Assembly: GCA_963663605.2 (NCBI GenBank)
Contig: CAXXVF010000002.1
Span: 1,612,001-1,676,000 of the forward strand
Origin: Sporobacter sp963663605
GTDB lineage: Bacteria; Bacillota; Clostridia; Oscillospirales; Oscillospiraceae
Direction of reading: 5' to 3'
Length of the DNA: 64,000 nucleotides
Shown: piece after piece, positions 7,667-16,057 of the stretch
Numbering within the stretch: the first letter of the stretch is position 1
Layout: every line of letters starts with the position of its first letter
The notes under the pieces: generated by a model
Database searches by the model: none
Told to the model about the DNA's origin: nothing
What the model saw: only the letters and a program-made list of their open reading frames with translations
Program-made: the position numbers and the translations under genes

Positions 7667-9325
7667 ATGTATAACAAATATTGCATGAACTGTGGAGCAT
7701 CATTACCGGAGAACGCACTGTTCTGTCCGGTCTGCGGAAGTAAAAAAGAGGCCGTACCGGGGACGGAACAAGCGGACGGTACGGAAATCCCCCCTGCCGC
7801 GCCGGCCACCGATCCGGTATATTCGAACACGCCGCCAAAGGCTCCCGAGCCGGTATATACGAATGCGCCGCCAAACACCCCGACGCCTACTTCACAGCAA
7901 ACAGGCGGCGGCTATACGCCGCACGGCCAAACGTCCGCGCCCGGCAATCCGGGTTCACCGCCCATGCCGCCCGCCGGAGGGTACACATACGCAAGTTACG
8001 CAGGCAATATGAACACCGGGAAAACTGCTCCAAAAAAAGAGGGGCGCGGTTTGCTCGTCGGCGGCATCATCGGACTCGTTGCCCTGGCTGTGGCCATCGC
8101 CGCCGTTGTCCTGATATTCGGCGAGCCACCCGCGCACCTTGGGGGCAGCGCCGGTTCTTCAATTCAGGCGGCCGCAGACCAATCTCAGGACCCGGGCACG
8201 AATGCAAATACAGCGCAGTCCATGGATACGGCCGCGCAGCCGGCGGATACGGATATCAAAAAAGACGCGACGCTTTATAATATTTGCGGGCTCTGGGAAG
8301 GCGAGATGCGTTTTACGCGTATGGACGGCTTTGACCAGCTTCCGGCCGACGAGGTTCCCGAAAACATGGATGAAATGATCGCTGAAATTCTGGCCGGCCC
8401 TGCCCCGATGGTTCTTGAAATTGAGGAGGACGGAAGCTGGGAGTTCGATATTGATATCGTGACGGGCATGATGTTTGACAGCGATGATGGCTACAACGAC
8501 GACACCGGCTTAAATCCCCTGCAGCTGACAGGGCTTAATAACGGCGTTTTCGACATCTCTTTCAACGAGGAAATGGAAGAGGGCACGGCGTCCTTTGCGT
8601 TCAGCGGCACGGTGCACGAAAACAGCGACGGGCTGTACATGGACGGAATAATATGTGTCAGCATGCTGATGGACGGCGTGACCGTCGTTGAGGAAGGCAC
8701 TTATACGGTGACGCTCTCCGAGCCCGCGCATGTCGACGCATACGATGAAGAAGAAGAGCCCGGGGAGGAGCCGTCAGCCGACGCCTTCAGTCCCGGCACG
8801 GACACGTCAACCGGTACGGATGCGTCAAGCAGCACGGATACATCAACCGGCACGGATGCGTCAACCGCCACAGAATTATCCACATCGGAGCGTCCCGATC
8901 TCGGTGATTTTCTCTGGTATCTGGAGGGCGTGTATTACGACGGCATTCCGGACAACGCAGCATATATCAACGAGTTTTCAAACCTGACCGGCGGCTGGAA
9001 AGCGGTATTTTATTACGACCCCGAATTTACCGTCGATGCTTTCGGGTATGATTTCATGAATATCGTGATCGACGGCAGCGCCGAAAACACATCCGTCACC
9101 TTGGACTGGTATCTTTACTATGGGGACTCGGAAGAGTGGGACAAAACCGACCTTAATGACTCCGTTCTCACCGGGACATATGGAGCAGACGGCATCACTG
9201 CCGGTTCTCCCGGATTTATGATTTATATAACGGATTTTTATTCCCTGAACGGGAAGCAGTACGCAGTCGGCTATTTGAACCTGCAAAGCGGCGAGCCGTC
9301 GTTTGTCGCACTGGTCAGGCCGTAA
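7667..9325 (+). CDS. Zinc-ribbon single-pass membrane protein
   Basis: A 552-residue protein. A zinc ribbon (Cys6/9/20/23) is followed by a Pro-rich linker (about 30-115) with repeated PVYTNAPP-like units. A membrane helix lies at about 127-150, and the remainder is a large acidic extracellular part. That part holds a Trp-containing beta-rich domain (CGLWEGEMRF onward), a Ser/Thr/Asp repeat linker (DNA 8795-8866) and a second domain beginning DLGDFLWYLEGVYYDG. ATG at 7667 follows GGAGG with good spacing. It shares the ribbon-helix-ectodomain plan with the upstream gene and follows it closely, suggesting a joint envelope role. The function is unknown. Confidence 0.8.
   Translation: MYNKYCMNCGASLPENALFCPVCGSKKEAVPGTEQADGTEIPPAAPATDPVYSNTPPKAPEPVYTNAPPNTPTPTSQQTGGGYTPHGQTSAPGNPGSPPMPPAGGYTYASYAGNMNTGKTAPKKEGRGLLVGGIIGLVALAVAIAAVVLIFGEPPAHLGGSAGSSIQAAADQSQDPGTNANTAQSMDTAAQPADTDIKKDATLYNICGLWEGEMRFTRMDGFDQLPADEVPENMDEMIAEILAGPAPMVLEIEEDGSWEFDIDIVTGMMFDSDDGYNDDTGLNPLQLTGLNNGVFDISFNEEMEEGTASFAFSGTVHENSDGLYMDGIICVSMLMDGVTVVEEGTYTVTLSEPAHVDAYDEEEEPGEEPSADAFSPGTDTSTGTDASSSTDTSTGTDASTATELSTSERPDLGDFLWYLEGVYYDGIPDNAAYINEFSNLTGGWKAVFYYDPEFTVDAFGYDFMNIVIDGSAENTSVTLDWYLYYGDSEEWDKTDLNDSVLTGTYGADGITAGSPGFMIYITDFYSLNGKQYAVGYLNLQSGEPSFVALVRP
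8795..8866 (+). repeat. Four tandem 18-bp units in a Ser/Thr/Asp linker
   Basis: Units such as GGCACGGATGCGTCAACC repeat four times with small differences and encode GTDxS(T/S)-like hexapeptides. They form a flexible linker in the zinc-ribbon membrane protein and could vary in copy number. Confidence 0.85.
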
Positions 9326-9402
9326 ATCAATCCGGCCATATGCATCCTGTATTCGCAGTCAGATTCGTGACATTAATCCGGCCGGATGGCCTTAGTATTA
9401 AA

Positions 9403-9447
9403 AAATCCCCTGGATCCTTAGCGATCAGGGGATTTCTGCTTTTTTTC
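9403..9447. terminator. Bidirectional terminator
   Basis: The stem AAATCCCCTG/CAGGGGATTT (9403-9412 and 9426-9435) is followed by T-runs on the plus strand and by ATTTTTT on the minus strand. It lies between convergent genes. Confidence 0.8.
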
Positions 9448-9448
9448 T

Positions 9449-10534
9449 TTATTTGCTGTAGTTGATACGGGACTGCTTATAAAGCTCTTCCCGGTAAGCC
9501 GGCGTCATGTTCTGGTTGCCGTAATGGTTGAAGAAGGACGGCTTGTCCTGTCGGCAGAACTTGTCGGCATATTCTCTGGCCATCTCCCGCTGCTTCTCCT
9601 CCGGCGTCGTCTCGGGATCAAACAGATCGGGTATAACGCCGATAAGGATCTGGTCACCGTAAAGTTCGTAAATCTTCTGCGTGTCGTTCATGGCCTGTCC
9701 GCCCCAGGCGTCCCAGCCGGCCTTGATCATGTTCGGCACCTGCTTCATAAGCTGGCCGCAGCTGTGCAGCTCGCAGAACTTGCCTTTCGAGTGCAGGAAA
9801 TCCGTAACGCGTTTCATATAGGGCACAATCATTTCCTCGGCCGTTGCCGGTGAGAAAAACGTCTCCTTCTGGCTGCCCCAGTCGTCATGGATATAGAAAC
9901 CGTCAACCGCCGGGAAATAGGTGATATATTTATCGAAAATGCGAATATACAGATCCGCAAGCTGATCAAAGAACGCATGGACGGCATCCTGCTGATCCTC
10001 ATCTATGAGCGCCATGATCGCGCCCTCAAAGTCCATAAACGAGATGAGCCGCTCGTAAAAGCCCGTCTGGAACCATGCCATATTGAAGGCATCCGACGCC
10101 AGATGCGTGTCGTTGTTTTCCTTGGCACAGCCCTCCCAGTCCCAATTGTCGATATCGGGCCAGACGATCTTGTCTTTTATCTCGTTGGCGTCCTCGATAA
10201 AGGGTTTTCCCGGCCGCACCATCGAACCGCCGACCTGCGGGACGTATTCCCACTCGATACCAAACATATCGGGGCCGCCGCCGGTGTTGGGATCAAACGG
10301 CTGCGCTTCAAACACAAAGGCGCGCGCGACGTTGTCCGGCAGAATCCTCGGCGTAAATACGCGCTGATCCACCATGCCGAGTATCTGCCAATACGGTTTC
10401 CTCTGAAAAGCGCCTATGACCGCTTCCTTTGCCGTAACGGGCGTCTTAAACAGCTTGATACTGGGCATCATCGGGTTTTCCGGCACCTCGCCAACAACCT
10501 CTAACTCTTTTTCATCAAATTTCGGTATAGCCAC
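9449..10534 (-). CDS. Uroporphyrinogen decarboxylase-like (MtaA/CmuA-type) protein, copy 2
   Basis: A 361-residue protein of the UroD/MtaA/CmuA TIM-barrel superfamily, which includes zinc-dependent methyltransferases that move methyl groups to or from corrinoid proteins or thiols. The ELHSCG segment supplies His257 and Cys259 of the H-x-C zinc motif. Cys327 (KFCRQ) follows at a distance that could give the third ligand. Start is GTG (10534-10532) after AGGAGG. It follows its close paralogue by 27 bp, and the two share long identical stretches such as IHDDWGSQKETFFSPA. No corrinoid-binding protein or activase is adjacent. A haem-pathway role is unlikely because no other haem genes are nearby and there are two copies. 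Confidence 0.8.
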   Translation of the reverse strand: MAIPKFDEKELEVVGEVPENPMMPSIKLFKTPVTAKEAVIGAFQRKPYWQILGMVDQRVFTPRILPDNVARAFVFEAQPFDPNTGGGPDMFGIEWEYVPQVGGSMVRPGKPFIEDANEIKDKIVWPDIDNWDWEGCAKENNDTHLASDAFNMAWFQTGFYERLISFMDFEGAIMALIDEDQQDAVHAFFDQLADLYIRIFDKYITYFPAVDGFYIHDDWGSQKETFFSPATAEEMIVPYMKRVTDFLHSKGKFCELHSCGQLMKQVPNMIKAGWDAWGGQAMNDTQKIYELYGDQILIGVIPDLFDPETTPEEKQREMAREYADKFCRQDKPSFFNHYGNQNMTPAYREELYKQSRINYSK

Positions 10535-10561
10535 TAAAAAAGTCCTCCTGGTTTATTTGCT

Positions 10562-11638
10562 TTATTTGCTGTAGTAATTGATACGGGATTGCTTATAAAG
10601 CTCTTCCCTGTAAGCCTTTGTGAGATAGTTGCCGGCATACAGATTAAAAAACGACGGTTTCCCCTGGCGGCAGTATTTATCGGCGTATTCCCTGGCTAAT
10701 TCTCTCTGCTTGTCTTCCGGGGTCGTCTCCGGATCGAACGGCTCGGGCACAACGCCGACAATGATCTGATCGCCGTACAGCTCATGGATCTTCTGCGTGT
10801 CGTTCATAAGCTGCGGGAACCATGAATCCCAACCGGCCTTGATCATGTTCGGCACCTGCTTCATAAGCTGACCGCAGCTGTGCAGCTCGCAGAACTTGCC
10901 TTTCGAGTGCAGGTAATCCGTGACCCTTTTCATGTAGGGCACGATCATCTCTTCAGCAGTCGCCGGCGAAAAGAACGTCTCCTTCTGGCTTCCCCAATCG
11001 TCGTGGATGCAAAATGCATCGATCCCGGGGAAGTATTCAAGGTACTTTTCAAAGATCCGGATATACAGATCAGACAGCTTGTCAAAGAACGCGTGGACGG
11101 CATCCGTCTGATCCTCATCGATCATCGCTACGACTGCACCCTCAAAATCCATGAACGAGATAAGCCTTTCGTACCAGCCGTTTAGAAACCAGCAGATGTT
11201 ATAGTTCGGGGTGGACAGGTATTCGACGTTGGCCTTGGCGCAGCCCTCCCAGTCCCATGTGTCAATGTCGGGCCATTGGACTTTGTCCTTTATTTCGTTG
11301 GCATCGTCGATAAACGGCTTGCCTGGACGCACCATAGACCCGCCGACCTGCGGGATAAACTCCCATTCAATGCCGAACATGTCCGTACCGCCCGTCTGCG
11401 GCGTATTCGTCCCGTCAAAGACAAACGCACGCGCGATATTATCCGGGTTGCACTTCGGAGAAAACATCATCATCTCCATGGATGTGATCTGCCAGATCGG
11501 CTTCTTAGCGTATAAGGCAGCGTACGCCTCTTTTGGCGTCACCGGGAAATTGTAGATGTCGACATCGGGATTGCCGAACATGCCCGGCATTGTCGCCACT
11601 ACATCAAGCTCTTTGGTATCGAATTCGGGTATCGCCAT
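10562..11638 (-). CDS. Uroporphyrinogen decarboxylase-like (MtaA/CmuA-type) protein, copy 1
   Basis: About 358 residues, first gene of the paralogous pair. It has the same ELHSCGQLMKQVPNMIKAGW segment as its partner, with the H-x-C zinc motif, and the same later KYCRQ cysteine. The N-terminal half differs more (for example WFLNGWYERL against WFQTGFYERL), which suggests different substrates or a heteromeric enzyme. ATG at 11638 follows GGGAGG; longer N-terminal extensions lack a binding site. A TTGCTT-17-TATAAT promoter lies about 50 bp upstream. The methyl donor and acceptor cannot be predicted. Confidence 0.8.
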   Translation of the reverse strand: MAIPEFDTKELDVVATMPGMFGNPDVDIYNFPVTPKEAYAALYAKKPIWQITSMEMMMFSPKCNPDNIARAFVFDGTNTPQTGGTDMFGIEWEFIPQVGGSMVRPGKPFIDDANEIKDKVQWPDIDTWDWEGCAKANVEYLSTPNYNICWFLNGWYERLISFMDFEGAVVAMIDEDQTDAVHAFFDKLSDLYIRIFEKYLEYFPGIDAFCIHDDWGSQKETFFSPATAEEMIVPYMKRVTDYLHSKGKFCELHSCGQLMKQVPNMIKAGWDSWFPQLMNDTQKIHELYGDQIIVGVVPEPFDPETTPEDKQRELAREYADKYCRQGKPSFFNLYAGNYLTKAYREELYKQSRINYYSK

Positions 11639-11690
11639 CGTGAACCTCCCTGTGATTATGAGGGATTTCCTCATTTATCGTTGTTTTTTA

Positions 11691-11719
11691 ATTATACCGA
11701 TGCATAAAATAAAAAGCAA
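11691..11719 (-). promoter_or_regulatory. Promoter of the UroD-like pair
   Basis: Reading leftward: TTGCTT (11719-11714), a 17-base spacer and TATAAT (11696-11691). Confidence 0.65.
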
Positions 11720-11910
11720 ACCCATCTGGCATGTATTTTTGGTACTTTCATTCTGTATTTTTAAGAATATTTTTAGATAAGTCCGCAAGTGAAAACGTAT
11801 CCGTCCGTATAAAACGACACAGCGGAACAATACTAACAAAATCAAACGGCTTTACCGGGTTTTTCCGCTTGGGAAACCGGTTTAAACGACCTGGAAAGGA
11901 TTTGTAGCAA

Positions 11911-12120
11911 ATGGAATCCATGCTGTGCAGCGTTTCGGGCATACAAAACAAAGCAAATAAAACCGAGATCAAAAACGCGCTTAAGAAGATCGAAGGCGTC
12001 AATCTGGTCGGCGTGAACCTCACAAGCGGCACCGTCAAGATCGACTACAACGCGCCGGCGACGGAAAACACGATCAAAGCCCGTATCGAGGATTCGGGAT
12101 TTAAGATCGTTTACGAGTGA
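11911..12120 (+). CDS. HMA-fold (CopZ-like) protein lacking the metal-binding CxxC
   Basis: A 69-residue protein with the beta-alpha-beta-beta-alpha-beta plan of heavy-metal-associated domains: a first strand ending SVSGIQNKANKTEIKNALKK, then GVNLVGVNL, GTVKIDY and IKARIEDSGF. The usual GMTCxxC loop reads SMLCSVSG, leaving only Cys6. Copper transfer by the usual two-thiolate site is therefore not supported. It may bind metal differently or act as a protein-interaction module. ATG follows AAAGGA. It is monocistronic and ends at a strong terminator shared with guaA. Confidence 0.75.
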   Translation: MESMLCSVSGIQNKANKTEIKNALKKIEGVNLVGVNLTSGTVKIDYNAPATENTIKARIEDSGFKIVYE

Positions 12121-12140
12121 AGCGGTGTTACAAATAAAAA

Positions 12141-12170
12141 ACGCGGGAGGTGCTCCTCCCGCGTTTTTTT
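12141..12170. terminator. Bidirectional terminator between the HMA gene and guaA
   Basis: The stem ACGCGGGAGG/CCTCCCGCGT with a TGCT loop has a T-run on the plus strand and a matching TTTTTT on the minus strand. Confidence 0.9.
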
Positions 12171-12237
12171 ATGTATACTTACAAAACAGATCCTGCTTCC
12201 TCTTTAGTCTAGCATCCATCTGTAATTCTCCAGAACT

Positions 12238-13761
12238 TCACTCCCACTCGATCGTGGCGGGCGGCTTGCCGGTGATGTCGTAGACGACGCGGGAGATGCC
12301 GCGTACCTCGCCGACGATGCGCGAGGCGGTGCGCGCGAGGATCGTGTGCGATATGGGCACGACCTGACACGTCATGAAGTCCGTCGTTTTGACGGCGCGG
12401 AGGGCAATGGTGTAACCGTGCGTACGGAAATCGCCCATGACGCCGACGGAGCGCGTGTCGGTTAAAACGGCGAAATACTGATCCGGTTTTTTCCGGGAGC
12501 GTTTCATCTCATGGCGGAAAATGGCGTCGGCCTCGCGCAGCATGTCGAGCTTTTCCTTCGTGATGTCGCCGATGACGCGCACGGCGAGTCCCGGACCGGG
12601 GAACGGCTGGCGCTCGACGAGCGCTTTCGGCAGGCCGAGCTGGCGGCCGAGCGCGCGCACTTCATCCTTGAACAGGCCGCGCAGCGGCTCGACAAGGCCG
12701 GTAAAGCGCATGTCCTCCGGCAGGCCGCCGACGTTATGATGGCTTTTGATGACGGCGGAATTGACGCCGGATTCGACGACATCGGGGTAGATCGTCCCCT
12801 GCGCCAGGTACTTGGCGTCGCCGAGCTTTTTCGCCTCGTCCTCAAAGACGCGGACGAATTCGCCGCCGATGATCTTACGTTTTTGCTCCGGGTCTTTGAC
12901 GCCTTCCAGAAGCTTTAAAAACCGCTCTTCGGCGTTAACGCGGATAAAGTGCAGGTCGCGGCCGGAAAACGCCGCTTCGACCTCGTCGCCCTCGTTTTTG
13001 CGCATGAGCCCGTGGTCGACGAAAATGCAGTGGAGCTGGCCGGGGATGGCCTTGGCCAAGAGCGCCGCGCAAACGGAGGAGTCGACGCCGCCGGAAAGGC
13101 CCAAAAGGACATGTTCCGAACCGACCTGCTGCCTGACATCGCGGATCATCCGCACTTCGTAATCGTGTATATCATAGTCGCCGGCAGCGGCGCAGACCTC
13201 GTACAGGAAATTACGGAGCATCTGTGTGCCGTTCGGCGTGTTTTCGACTTCGGGGTGAAACTGCGTGCCGTAGAACTTCCGCGCCGCGTCGGCGACGGCG
13301 GCGTTCGGGCAGTCGGCCGTGTGCGCTATGGACATGAAGCCCGCCGGCAGGACCTGCACCTGATCGGTATGGCTCATGAGCCCGATCTGATTTTTCTCAA
13401 GTCCTTTAAAAAGCGGTGCGGATGTGTCCACCGTCACCTTCGTCCGTCCGTATTCGCTGACGGCGCATGACCCGACTTCGCCGCCCAGTTCGTACGTCAT
13501 CAATTGAAGGCCGTAGCAGATGCCGAGGATGGGAATGCCCAGCTCAAACAGTTTCGGGTCGCACTTCGGCGAAGCGTCGTCGTAAACGCTGTCCGGGCCG
13601 CCGGTCAGGATGATGCCGATGGGGTCGAGCGCCTTGATGTCTTCCGGCTTCATAGTGCCGGGCTTGATGACGGAGGCGACCTTGCACTCCCGGACGCGGC
13701 GCGCGATGAGTTCTTTATACTGTCCGCCGAAATCCAGGACGATGACGAGCTGGTTGTCCAT
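12238..13761 (-). CDS. guaA: GMP synthase (glutamine-hydrolysing)
   Basis: A 507-residue enzyme converting XMP to GMP. The N-terminal class I glutamine amidotransferase has the nucleophile Cys82 in GICYGLQL and the His/Glu pair in FHPEVE. The ATP pyrophosphatase domain has the PP-loop LSGGVDSSV. The C-terminal dimerisation domain has FPGPGLAVR and ends in IEWE. Length is normal. I place the start at ATG 13761; the in-frame GTG at 13770 is also possible. A TTGACA-17-TAGCAT promoter leaves a leader of about 47 bases. That is too short for a purine riboswitch, and none is seen. It appears monocistronic. Confidence 0.97.
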   Translation of the reverse strand: MDNQLVIVLDFGGQYKELIARRVRECKVASVIKPGTMKPEDIKALDPIGIILTGGPDSVYDDASPKCDPKLFELGIPILGICYGLQLMTYELGGEVGSCAVSEYGRTKVTVDTSAPLFKGLEKNQIGLMSHTDQVQVLPAGFMSIAHTADCPNAAVADAARKFYGTQFHPEVENTPNGTQMLRNFLYEVCAAAGDYDIHDYEVRMIRDVRQQVGSEHVLLGLSGGVDSSVCAALLAKAIPGQLHCIFVDHGLMRKNEGDEVEAAFSGRDLHFIRVNAEERFLKLLEGVKDPEQKRKIIGGEFVRVFEDEAKKLGDAKYLAQGTIYPDVVESGVNSAVIKSHHNVGGLPEDMRFTGLVEPLRGLFKDEVRALGRQLGLPKALVERQPFPGPGLAVRVIGDITKEKLDMLREADAIFRHEMKRSRKKPDQYFAVLTDTRSVGVMGDFRTHGYTIALRAVKTTDFMTCQVVPISHTILARTASRIVGEVRGISRVVYDITGKPPATIEWE

Positions 13762-13814
13762 TAACCTCACTGCCCTTTCTGCATAACGAATCTGAGATAG
13801 CTTTTAATCATTAC

Positions 13815-13843
13815 ATGCTATCAATAAGCGGCAATGCTGTCAA
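13815..13843 (-). promoter_or_regulatory. guaA promoter
   Basis: Reading leftward: TTGACA (13843-13838), a 17-base spacer and TAGCAT (13820-13815). Confidence 0.7.
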
Positions 13844-13899
13844 TAGTTATTACGCACGTAAATATGACATATTTAAGCGGCCTGCCGGCTGTAAATACC

Positions 13900-13928
13900 T
13901 TGAAATAATCGCGCAGCCGTTATATGAT
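13900..13928 (+). promoter_or_regulatory. Promoter of the ABC-F gene
   Basis: TTGAAA (13900-13905), a 17-base spacer and TATGAT (13923-13928). The predicted start near 13935 leaves an unusually long leader of about 245 bases before the coding region. Confidence 0.75.
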
Positions 13929-13961
13929 GACATCACTCATAAACAGATTGGAGCTGAAAGG

Positions 13962-13982
13962 ATGCGCAACTTATCCTGCTAA
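13962..13982 (+). CDS. Possible leader peptide MRNLSC of the ABC-F gene
   Basis: A six-codon open frame behind GGAGCTGAAAGG, located early in the long ABC-F leader. Short translated leaders whose ribosome stalling opens a downstream hairpin are known for several drug-inducible ABC-F and erm genes. The frame is very short, so chance is a real alternative. Confidence 0.4.
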   Translation: MRNLSC

Positions 13983-14127
13983 CGTTAATACGGCGCCATA
14001 CGGCCATACGGGCGGCATAATAAGCCGCTTGGTTTGACGCGCCACGCAGGAAAGTTACAATCTTTTCAAAAACGCTCCGCATCACATCCATGCCGCACGG
14101 CGGAATGGACTTCTGTGATTTTTGCGG

Positions 14128-14157
14128 GCTGCAGGAAAAGCCTTTCCTGCAGCCCGT
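14128..14157 (+). promoter_or_regulatory. Attenuator-like hairpin just upstream of the ABC-F start
   Basis: A perfect 13-base stem (GGGCTGCAGGAAA with its complement) and a four-base loop end about 11 bases before AGGAGG (14168-14173). The bases after the stem are only moderately T-rich (GTTAATTATT). It could act as a transcription attenuator or by shielding translation. Confidence 0.55.
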
Positions 14158-14180
14158 TAATTATTACAGGAGGATATAAA

Positions 14181-15668
14181 ATGCCTTTGATCAGTGTTAC
14201 AAACCTGACCTTCTCTTATGGGGGCAGTTATGACAATATTTTTGAAAACGTCGGCTTTCAGCTCGACACGGACTGGAAGCTCGGCTTTACCGGCCGCAAC
14301 GGCCGGGGAAAAACGACCTTTCTCAATCTGCTTCTCGGAAAATACCCGTACGGCGGCGCGATAACGTCGCCCGTGGATTTTGAGTACTCTCCATATGACG
14401 TCCCGGATAAAACCCTTGACACTGCCGGGGTACTGGCCAAGCTCCTGCCCGGCTGTGAGGACTGGCGGATTCAGCGGGAATTAGGCCTGCTCGACATATC
14501 GGAAACAGTGCTGCAGCGTCCGTTTGACACCCTTTCCAACGGGGAACAGACGAAAATCCTTCTCGCCGCGCTCTTTTTAAAAGACAACCGGTTTCTTTTA
14601 ATCGACGAGCCGACGAACCATCTGGATCTAGGGGCACGGCGGGTCGTCGGCGATTACCTGAACACGAAAAAGGGCTTCATTCTCGTATCGCACGACCGCG
14701 CTTTTTTGGACAGCTGCATTGATCACATCCTCTGTATAAACCGGACGAATATCGAGATACAAAAGGGGAATTTCTCCACCTGGCGTCATAACAAACAGCT
14801 TCAGGATAATTTCGAGCTGGCTGAAAACGAGAAGCTTATTAAGGATATCCGGCAACTGCGGGAAGCGGCAAGACGTACGGCAAGTTGGTCCGATCGTGCT
14901 GAAAACAGAAAAATCGGCTTTGACCCTGTTAAAACGGAAAAAAGTAAAAACCGCCGTCCGACGGAAGGTGCGAAATCAAAAAAAATGATGTCCCGTGCCA
15001 AAACGCTTCAGTCGCGGCAGCAGACAGCCATTAAAGAAAAATCAAAGCTCCTCAAAAACATCGAAACGTCCGAACCGCTGAAGATCGCGCCTTTGAAATA
15101 CCATTCAGACCGCCTCGCCGACCTCGAAAACGTCAGCATCAGCTATGACGGCGCAGCCGTCTGCTCCGGCGTTACCTTTTCCATCCGGCGGGGCGATAAA
15201 ATCGCCCTGCGCGGGAAAAACGGCTCGGGCAAATCCAGCATCCTCAAGCTGCTGTGCGGAGAAGCGGTCCCGTATACGGGCACGCTCCGGCTCGGCAGCC
15301 GGCTGACGATCTCCTATATACCTCAGGACACGTCCGGACTCAGCGGCAGCCTCAAGGACTACGCCGCAGCTTACGGAATCGACGAAAGCCTGTTCAAGGC
15401 CATATTGCGCAAGCTCGATTTTTCCAGGGTACAGTTTGAAAAGGATATGGAAAACTTCAGCGACGGGCAGAAAAAGAAAACGCTCATCGCACGCAGCCTC
15501 AGCCAGCAGGCTCATTTGTATATCTGGGACGAACCGCTCAATTTCATCGACGTCCTGTCCCGGATGCAGATCAAAACACTTTTGACATCGTACGCGCCGA
15601 CGCTCCTGTTCGTGGAGCACGACCGGGCGTTCTGCGAAAATATCGCAACGAAGACGGTATATTTATAG
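14181..15668 (+). CDS. ABC-F ribosome-protection ATPase, Lsa-like
   Basis: A 495-residue protein with two ABC ATPase domains and no membrane segments, as in ABC-F proteins that dislodge antibiotics from the ribosome. The first domain has GRNGRGKTT (38-46), LSNGEQTK and LLIDEPTNHLDL. A Lys/Arg-rich interdomain linker follows (around 220-310). The second domain has GKNGSGKSS, FSDGQKKK and IWDEPLNFID. The opening SYDNIFENV and WKLGFTGRNGRGKTTFLNLL and the total length fit the Lsa group (lincosamide, streptogramin A and pleuromutilin resistance). ATG at 14181 follows AGGAGG. A long structured leader with a possible leader peptide suggests drug-induced expression. The actual drug spectrum is unproven. 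Confidence 0.85.
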   Translation: MPLISVTNLTFSYGGSYDNIFENVGFQLDTDWKLGFTGRNGRGKTTFLNLLLGKYPYGGAITSPVDFEYSPYDVPDKTLDTAGVLAKLLPGCEDWRIQRELGLLDISETVLQRPFDTLSNGEQTKILLAALFLKDNRFLLIDEPTNHLDLGARRVVGDYLNTKKGFILVSHDRAFLDSCIDHILCINRTNIEIQKGNFSTWRHNKQLQDNFELAENEKLIKDIRQLREAARRTASWSDRAENRKIGFDPVKTEKSKNRRPTEGAKSKKMMSRAKTLQSRQQTAIKEKSKLLKNIETSEPLKIAPLKYHSDRLADLENVSISYDGAAVCSGVTFSIRRGDKIALRGKNGSGKSSILKLLCGEAVPYTGTLRLGSRLTISYIPQDTSGLSGSLKDYAAAYGIDESLFKAILRKLDFSRVQFEKDMENFSDGQKKKTLIARSLSQQAHLYIWDEPLNFIDVLSRMQIKTLLTSYAPTLLFVEHDRAFCENIATKTVYL

Positions 15669-15736
15669 CCCTCATGCCCAATCCGCGGGTTATGTTTATT
15701 CAAATGAGAACGCGCAGAAATAAAGCGCGCAAACAG

Positions 15737-15765
15737 TTGACCTTTAGCTGCCGTTGTGGTATACT
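15737..15765 (+). promoter_or_regulatory. Promoter of the rpmG-secE-nusG operon
   Basis: TTGACC (15737-15742), a 17-base spacer and TATACT (15760-15765). Confidence 0.75.
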
Positions 15766-15877
15766 CCTTTTACCTGTCGGCAGATGGGTTTATTTTGTGT
15801 GCTTAAAAACACGCCCGCATACATGAAACCGTTATGCTGCCAATCTAAAACAGGGGGGCAAATTTGGAGGTGCCGAT

Positions 15878-16027
15878 ATGCGCGTCAAGGTTGTGCTCAG
15901 ATGCAACGAATGCAAACAGCGTAACTACAACACAACGAAAAACAAGAAGAATACCCCGGATAAGCTGGAAATGAACAAATACTGCCGCTTCTGCCGCAAA
16001 CACACTGTCCACAGCGAAACGAAGTAG
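15878..16027 (+). CDS. rpmG: 50S ribosomal protein L33
   Basis: A 49-residue protein read directly as MRVKVVLRCNECKQRNYNTT onward, ending HTVHSETK. Cys9/Cys12 and Cys36/Cys39 form the zinc-binding set of the C+ form of L33, found when zinc is plentiful. ATG follows TTTGGAGGTG. It heads the classic rpmG-secE-nusG cluster, 30 bp before secE. Confidence 0.95.
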   Translation: MRVKVVLRCNECKQRNYNTTKNKKNTPDKLEMNKYCRFCRKHTVHSETK

Positions 16028-16057
16028 CCGTAAATTGACCGGAAAGGACGTGTTTTA

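Noticed and set aside
13762..13837. Purine riboswitch in front of guaA
   Set aside because: The promoter leaves a leader of only about 47 bases, and the conserved purine-aptamer sequences are absent.
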